Origin: Lacinutrix himadriensis
GTDB taxonomy: Bacteria; Bacteroidota; Bacteroidia; Flavobacteriales; Flavobacteriaceae
NCBI RefSeq assembly: GCF_001418105.1
Contig: NZ_LIQI01000022.1
Coordinates: 310,001 to 374,000 of the forward strand
Length of the DNA: 64,000 nt
Direction of reading: 5' to 3'
Shown: in pieces, positions 59,968 through 64,000 of the stretch
Position numbering within the stretch: the stretch's first letter is position 1
Layout of the letters: the number at the start of each line of letters is the position of its first letter
The notes under the pieces: model-generated
What the model was told of the DNA's origin: nothing
Databases searched by the model: none
The model's input: only the letters and a program-made list of their open reading frames with translations
Position numbers and translations under genes: made by a program

Positions 59968-62592
59968 TTAAAATTTAAAATTCAGTCCTCCACTAATAGT
60001 TGTTCCGTTAGTCCCAAATTGATTTACTTCCCAAGGATATTTAAATCTACCTCCAAGATCTGTAACTACATCACCTCCTGTTTCTATTTCATCTGGATAC
60101 ACATCTAATAAGTTGGTAACAGATATGGATGCCGAAAGACGATCACTAAATGCATAACCGAAAATTAAATCTGTAATTACTTTTCCAGCAAACGTCTGGT
60201 CTTTACTTGCATCTGTAGCATGTTGCCAAGTTACTTCTCCAAAATAAGTATTATTTAAGGCAAAGTTCCATTTGTTTAATTCATAGTCAAAACCTAATAA
60301 TACTTTTGTTTTTGGTCTTGCAGATAGAATTCTAGCTTGTTCTTTTCTATTAAACATATCATATCCATTAGCCTCAAGTAAAGCTGGCGTATCAATCTTA
60401 CCATCAATATCTGTATTATTAAAATTGGCTGCTAATGTTGCTCCCAATTTTCCACTTCCTAATTCTATATTTCTATAATTAGCAACTAAATCTACTCCTG
60501 TAGTATTGGTATTTACTGCATTAACAAAGAATTTTAAACTTGTAATAGAGTTATCTATCAATATCTGTTCTACAGGATTGGTGTCACTTGCAATGTCATC
60601 AAAACCAATTTCATTTGTAAATAATACTCTATTATCTACTTTTACATTGTAAAAATCTAGAGATAGCGATAAATTATTTACCGGTTTGAATGTGATTCCA
60701 GCAGAAATATTTTTAGAAGTTTCTGCTGTTAATTGCGGTACACCTAAACCATCTCTAATTATAGGATCTACGTTATTAAAAGTCCCTTGATTAGAGATAG
60801 AACCTCCAGAAACTAGCGTTTGTACATTACTTAAATAAATTTGATGTAATGAAGGCGCTCTAAATCCTGTTCCATAAGATGCTCTTATTGCTCCTTTTTC
60901 TCCTAAAGAATAACGACCGTGTAATTTCCAAGAAGTATTGTCACCAAAATCGCTAAAATCCTCATAACGAACAGCTCCACCAATTAACAGTTTTTCCGTT
61001 GGCTCCCAGTCTAAGGCACCATAAACACCATAATTATCTCTAGTTGCACTTACAGCGTTATTAGGTTGTAATCCTGGAAAAGATTGTGCTCCTCCAGATC
61101 CTGACGGATTATAATAAGAAGCCCACTCTCCTGCTTTAGCTGTAAAACGTTCTCCTTTTACTTCTGCTCCAAAAGAAACTACAAACTTTCCAATTTCTTT
61201 ACTTAAATCAAGATTAGCCAGTGTATTACTAAAAGTATATGCACCAACATCAAAAGAGGTTGGACTATTTGCTCCTAAGTCTATATTTAAGGTATTACCT
61301 ACCTCATAATTCACTGCGTTTCTACCATAAGTACCACTTAAATCGACTTTAAATCCTAGTAAATCCCATTTAAAACCTGCTGTCATATTGTTATCTCTAA
61401 CATCTGTTTCAAATGTTGGTTGAAAACCTTGATATTCTGTTCCAGCTTCATGTAATAAATTATGAGGATCTGTAACCCAGTAAGGTGTACGGTATAAAGC
61501 AAAACTCTTACCTGTTCTGTATGTCAATCCTCCAAACGTATAAAACTCCGCTCCTTTATTACCAATAGGCACTCCTGCATTAACAAAAATATCCATTATT
61601 TTCATTTCCGGTTGCCCAATAGTCATTCCTAAATCTGGATTTGCTGATAACCAATCTCCAAAAGTTGCATCATCTGCTTGTACTCCAAACAAATCATCTT
61701 TTCCTGGTGTTCCAGCACGGTTTGTTTTTTCTTGTTGGTAATAACCAATAGTGAAATTCAAATAACTCCCCTCTTTACCTAAACCAATAGAAGTGTTTAA
61801 ATCTGCTCCAAAATTAAAGCCATCTCCTTCAGTAGTTACTCCTGCTTTTGTACTAACAGTGGTAAACTCTACCCCTTTTTTTAATACCATGTTTATTACT
61901 CCCGCAATGGCATCAGAACCATATTGTGCAGAAGCTCCATCTCTTAAAACCTCTATACGTTCTATTGCTGCAGCTGGTACACTTTTTAAATCTACACCAA
62001 CTTCACCTTTACCAGGCGTATCATTAATATATACTAAAGCACTCTGATTTTTACGTTTTCCGTTCACTAACACCAAAGTTCTACTTGGACCTAATCCACG
62101 TAAATCTGCTGGATCAAAATGAGCCGTTCCATCAGAGATAGATTGCGTTGTAGAGTTAAAAGATGGCACCATATACGTTAACATCTTATCTACTGTTGGC
62201 TGTCCTGTATTCTTTAATTCTTCAACACCAATATTATCTATTGGAACTGGTGAATCTAAAATAGACCTTGGTTTTGCTCTGTTACCTACAAGAATAACTT
62301 CATCTAGAGAAACTCCAGACTGCAGTGTAATATTCATTACATTACCACTAACTGTTGCTTCTTGTTCTTCATATCCAACATATGAATATATCAAAACATC
62401 ACCAGCATTGGCATCAATAGTATAATTACCATCAAAATCTGTAGTTGTACCATTGGTGGTTCCCTTTACAATAACAGAGGCTCCTGGTATTGGTCCAGAA
62501 TCGTCAGAAACGCTACCTGTTACTTGTTGTGCACTCATAAAATGTGAAGTCCCTAATAATAGAAACAGCACCATAAAGAAGTTTTTTACCAT
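59968..62592 (-). CDS. TonB-dependent outer-membrane receptor (paralog)
   Basis: About 874 residues. I use the ATG at 62592, giving a normal signal peptide (MVKNFFMVLFLLLGTSHFMSAQ), rather than the frame start nine residues upstream. A carboxypeptidase-like domain (VTGSVSDDSGPIPGASVIVK), the plug (VLVNGKRKNQSALV, IEVLRDGASAQYGSDAIAG) and the barrel follow. The N-terminal 250 residues closely resemble the receptor at 56850, so the two are recent paralogs, with the barrels more divergent. It has its own terminator and stands alone without a partner lipoprotein gene. Confidence 0.94.
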   Translation of the reverse strand: MVKNFFMVLFLLLGTSHFMSAQQVTGSVSDDSGPIPGASVIVKGTTNGTTTDFDGNYTIDANAGDVLIYSYVGYEEQEATVSGNVMNITLQSGVSLDEVILVGNRAKPRSILDSPVPIDNIGVEELKNTGQPTVDKMLTYMVPSFNSTTQSISDGTAHFDPADLRGLGPSRTLVLVNGKRKNQSALVYINDTPGKGEVGVDLKSVPAAAIERIEVLRDGASAQYGSDAIAGVINMVLKKGVEFTTVSTKAGVTTEGDGFNFGADLNTSIGLGKEGSYLNFTIGYYQQEKTNRAGTPGKDDLFGVQADDATFGDWLSANPDLGMTIGQPEMKIMDIFVNAGVPIGNKGAEFYTFGGLTYRTGKSFALYRTPYWVTDPHNLLHEAGTEYQGFQPTFETDVRDNNMTAGFKWDLLGFKVDLSGTYGRNAVNYEVGNTLNIDLGANSPTSFDVGAYTFSNTLANLDLSKEIGKFVVSFGAEVKGERFTAKAGEWASYYNPSGSGGAQSFPGLQPNNAVSATRDNYGVYGALDWEPTEKLLIGGAVRYEDFSDFGDNTSWKLHGRYSLGEKGAIRASYGTGFRAPSLHQIYLSNVQTLVSGGSISNQGTFNNVDPIIRDGLGVPQLTAETSKNISAGITFKPVNNLSLSLDFYNVKVDNRVLFTNEIGFDDIASDTNPVEQILIDNSITSLKFFVNAVNTNTTGVDLVANYRNIELGSGKLGATLAANFNNTDIDGKIDTPALLEANGYDMFNRKEQARILSARPKTKVLLGFDYELNKWNFALNNTYFGEVTWQHATDASKDQTFAGKVITDLIFGYAFSDRLSASISVTNLLDVYPDEIETGGDVVTDLGGRFKYPWEVNQFGTNGTTISGGLNFKF

Positions 62593-62756
62593 AACTTTTG
62601 ATTTATATTGTTTAAACAAAAAAACAACAAAATTGTTAATTATTTAAATTTTAATCACTTTTTATGAGTATATAATAATAAAAACATACTATAATCCCCG
62701 ATATACACTATTAAAATTAGTTTTCACAATACCAATTAAAGTCACAATATAAATGT

Positions 62757-62764
62757 TAAATTTG
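62757..62764 (+). promoter_or_regulatory. Probable -7 element of aspS
   Basis: TAAATTTG matches TAnnTTTG and ends 18 bases before the aspS ATG. The -33 region is weak. Confidence 0.55.
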
Positions 62765-62782
62765 CACTTTAAATAAAAATTT

Positions 62783-64000
62783 ATGTACAGAAGTCATAAT
62801 TGTGGTGAGTTAAATGCATCACATATAAATACAGAAGTAACTCTTGCAGGTTGGGTTCAAAAATCGAGAGATAAAGGGTTTATTGCTTGGGTAGATTTAC
62901 GAGATAGATACGGAATAACACAATTAGTGTTTGATGAAGAGCGTACTTCTAAAACGATGCTAGAACAAGCTCAAAAATTAGGTCGTGAATTTGTAATTCA
63001 AGTCAAAGGAACTGTTATTGAGCGTGCATCTAAAAACCCTAAGATGACTACTGGAGACATTGAAATCTTAGTTTCTGAATTAAATATTTTAAACGAAGCA
63101 TTAGTTCCTCCTTTCACTATTGAAGATGAAACGGATGGAGGTGAAGAACTACGTATGAAATATCGTTACTTAGATATTAGACGTAATCCTGTTAAAGACA
63201 ATTTAATCTTTAGAGCAAAAGTAACACAAGAGGTAAGAAACTACTTGTCTAACGATGGTTTTATAGAGGTAGAAACGCCTTATTTAATTAAATCTACTCC
63301 AGAAGGAGCTCGCGATTTTGTTGTGCCATCCAGAATGAATGCAGGACAATTTTACGCACTTCCACAATCGCCACAAACATTCAAACAACTACTTATGGTT
63401 GGTGGAATGGATAAGTATTTTCAAATTGTAAAATGCTTTAGAGACGAAGACTTACGTGCAGACAGACAGCCAGAATTTACACAAATTGACTGTGAAATGG
63501 CTTTTATAGAGCAAGAAGATATCTTAAATGCTTTTGAAGGATTGACACGTCATTTATTAAAAGAAGTAAATGGTGTTGAAGTAGAGAAATTTCCAAGAAT
63601 GCTTTATGATGACGCGATGCGTTTATACGGAAACGACAAACCAGATATTCGTTTCGGAATGGAATTTGGTGAACTTAATGCCGTAGCACAACACAAAGAA
63701 TTTGGCGTTTTCAATAGCGCAGAATTAGTTGTTGGTATTGCTGTTCCTGGCGGAAACTCATATACAAGAAAAGAAATAGATAAAATAATTGATTGGGTGA
63801 AGCGTCCGCAAGTTGGTGCTTTAGGGATGATTTATTCTAGATGTAACGATGATGGTACTTTTAAATCGTCTGTAGATAAATTTTACGATCAAGAAGATTT
63901 AGCAAAATGGGCCGAAATTACAGGAGCAAAACCTGGCGACCTAGTATGTGTATTATCTGGAGACACTAATAAAGTAAGAGCGCAGTTAAGTGCTTTACGT
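62783..64000 (+). CDS. aspS: Aspartate--tRNA ligase, N-terminal part (cut by window end)
   Basis: The frame from the ATG at 62783 is open for 406 codons to the end of the window. The OB-fold anticodon-binding domain ([20 protein letters not shown]) comes first. Class II motif 1 ([10 protein letters not shown]), the flipping/ATP region ([25 protein letters not shown]) and motif 2 ([19 protein letters not shown]) follow, then the bacterial-type GAD insertion domain. Motif 3 would be beyond the edge. Bacterial AspRS has about 585 residues, so about 70 percent is present. The usual start [10 protein letters not shown] confirms the ATG. Confidence 0.96.
   Translation, partial: MYRSHNCGELNASHINTEVTLAGWVQKSRDKGFIAWVDLRDRYGITQLVFDEERTSKTMLEQAQKLGREFVIQVKGTVIERASKNPKMTTGDIEILVSELNILNEALVPPFTIEDETDGGEELRMKYRYLDIRRNPVKDNLIFRAKVTQEVRNYLSNDGFIEVETPYLIKSTPEGARDFVVPSRMNAGQFYALPQSPQTFKQLLMVGGMDKYFQIVKCFRDEDLRADRQPEFTQIDCEMAFIEQEDILNAFEGLTRHLLKEVNGVEVEKFPRMLYDDAMRLYGNDKPDIRFGMEFGELNAVAQHKEFGVFNSAELVVGIAVPGGNSYTRKEIDKIIDWVKRPQVGALGMIYSRCNDDGTFKSSVDKFYDQEDLAKWAEITGAKPGDLVCVLSGDTNKVRAQLSALR

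Overview
The window is a 64 kb stretch of a low-GC chromosome from a member of the Flavobacteriaceae (phylum Bacteroidota). The evidence is the protein families (TonB-dependent receptors with an N-terminal carboxypeptidase-like domain, a DUF5686 barrel, PorT-like barrels, lipoproteins with Asp-rich starts), the gene order rplM-rpsI-rpsB-tsf-pyrH-frr followed by asnS-rpoN, and promoters of the Bacteroidetes type TTTG-N19-TAnnTTTG. The genus cannot be fixed from what I can see.

Layout. 1-9346: end of a surface-glycan type cluster with two radical SAM proteins, three methyltransferase loci (one a broken remnant), an ABC exporter, two glycosyltransferases and two sulfotransferases, which suggests a sulfated and methylated surface polysaccharide. 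9349-14325: YgiQ-like radical SAM protein, a secreted class 3 lipase and an ABC-F protein, all on the minus strand. 14571-19006: the ribosomal protein/translation block. 19070-23622: a TlpA-like thioredoxin, a DUF5686 barrel and an MMPL-type transporter; the first and third carry single-base frameshifts. 23694-28309: asnS, rpoN, a divergent PAP2-like membrane protein and a PorT-like barrel. 28374-30753: an ExbB/ExbD energy-transduction operon. Then a tRNA-Ser(GGA), ansA, tatD, a membrane anti-sigma-like TPR protein and an ECF-type sigma factor (minus strand).

34411-43040 is the most unusual part. Secreted and lipoprotein genes are followed by a PKD/beta-barrel protein, a membrane-anchored TPR-CHAT (caspase-like) protein, a retropepsin-like aspartic protease and an orphan LuxR/NarL-type response regulator. 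Directly after the regulator lies a 1.2 kb region without long ORFs. It holds six units of the same design: an 18 bp palindrome (ATACGTAGAACTACGTAT and variants), exactly 22 bp, a TAnnTTT(A/G) -7 element, then a short transcript. In five units the transcript ends in a strong intrinsic terminator after about 70-80 nt. In the sixth it leads into a 39-residue single-span membrane protein. I read this as an array of paralogous small RNA genes under one transcription factor, plausibly the adjacent response regulator. This is the best candidate for an undescribed system.

43065-64000: odhB-odhA (2-oxoglutarate dehydrogenase), a polyprenyl diphosphate synthase, a TetR-regulated TolC/adaptor/RND efflux operon, two paralogous TonB-dependent receptors (one with a partner lipoprotein) and the start of aspS. 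Three coding regions are interrupted by what looks like one missing A or T in a short homopolymer. These are either recent inactivations or sequencing errors and should be checked against reads.
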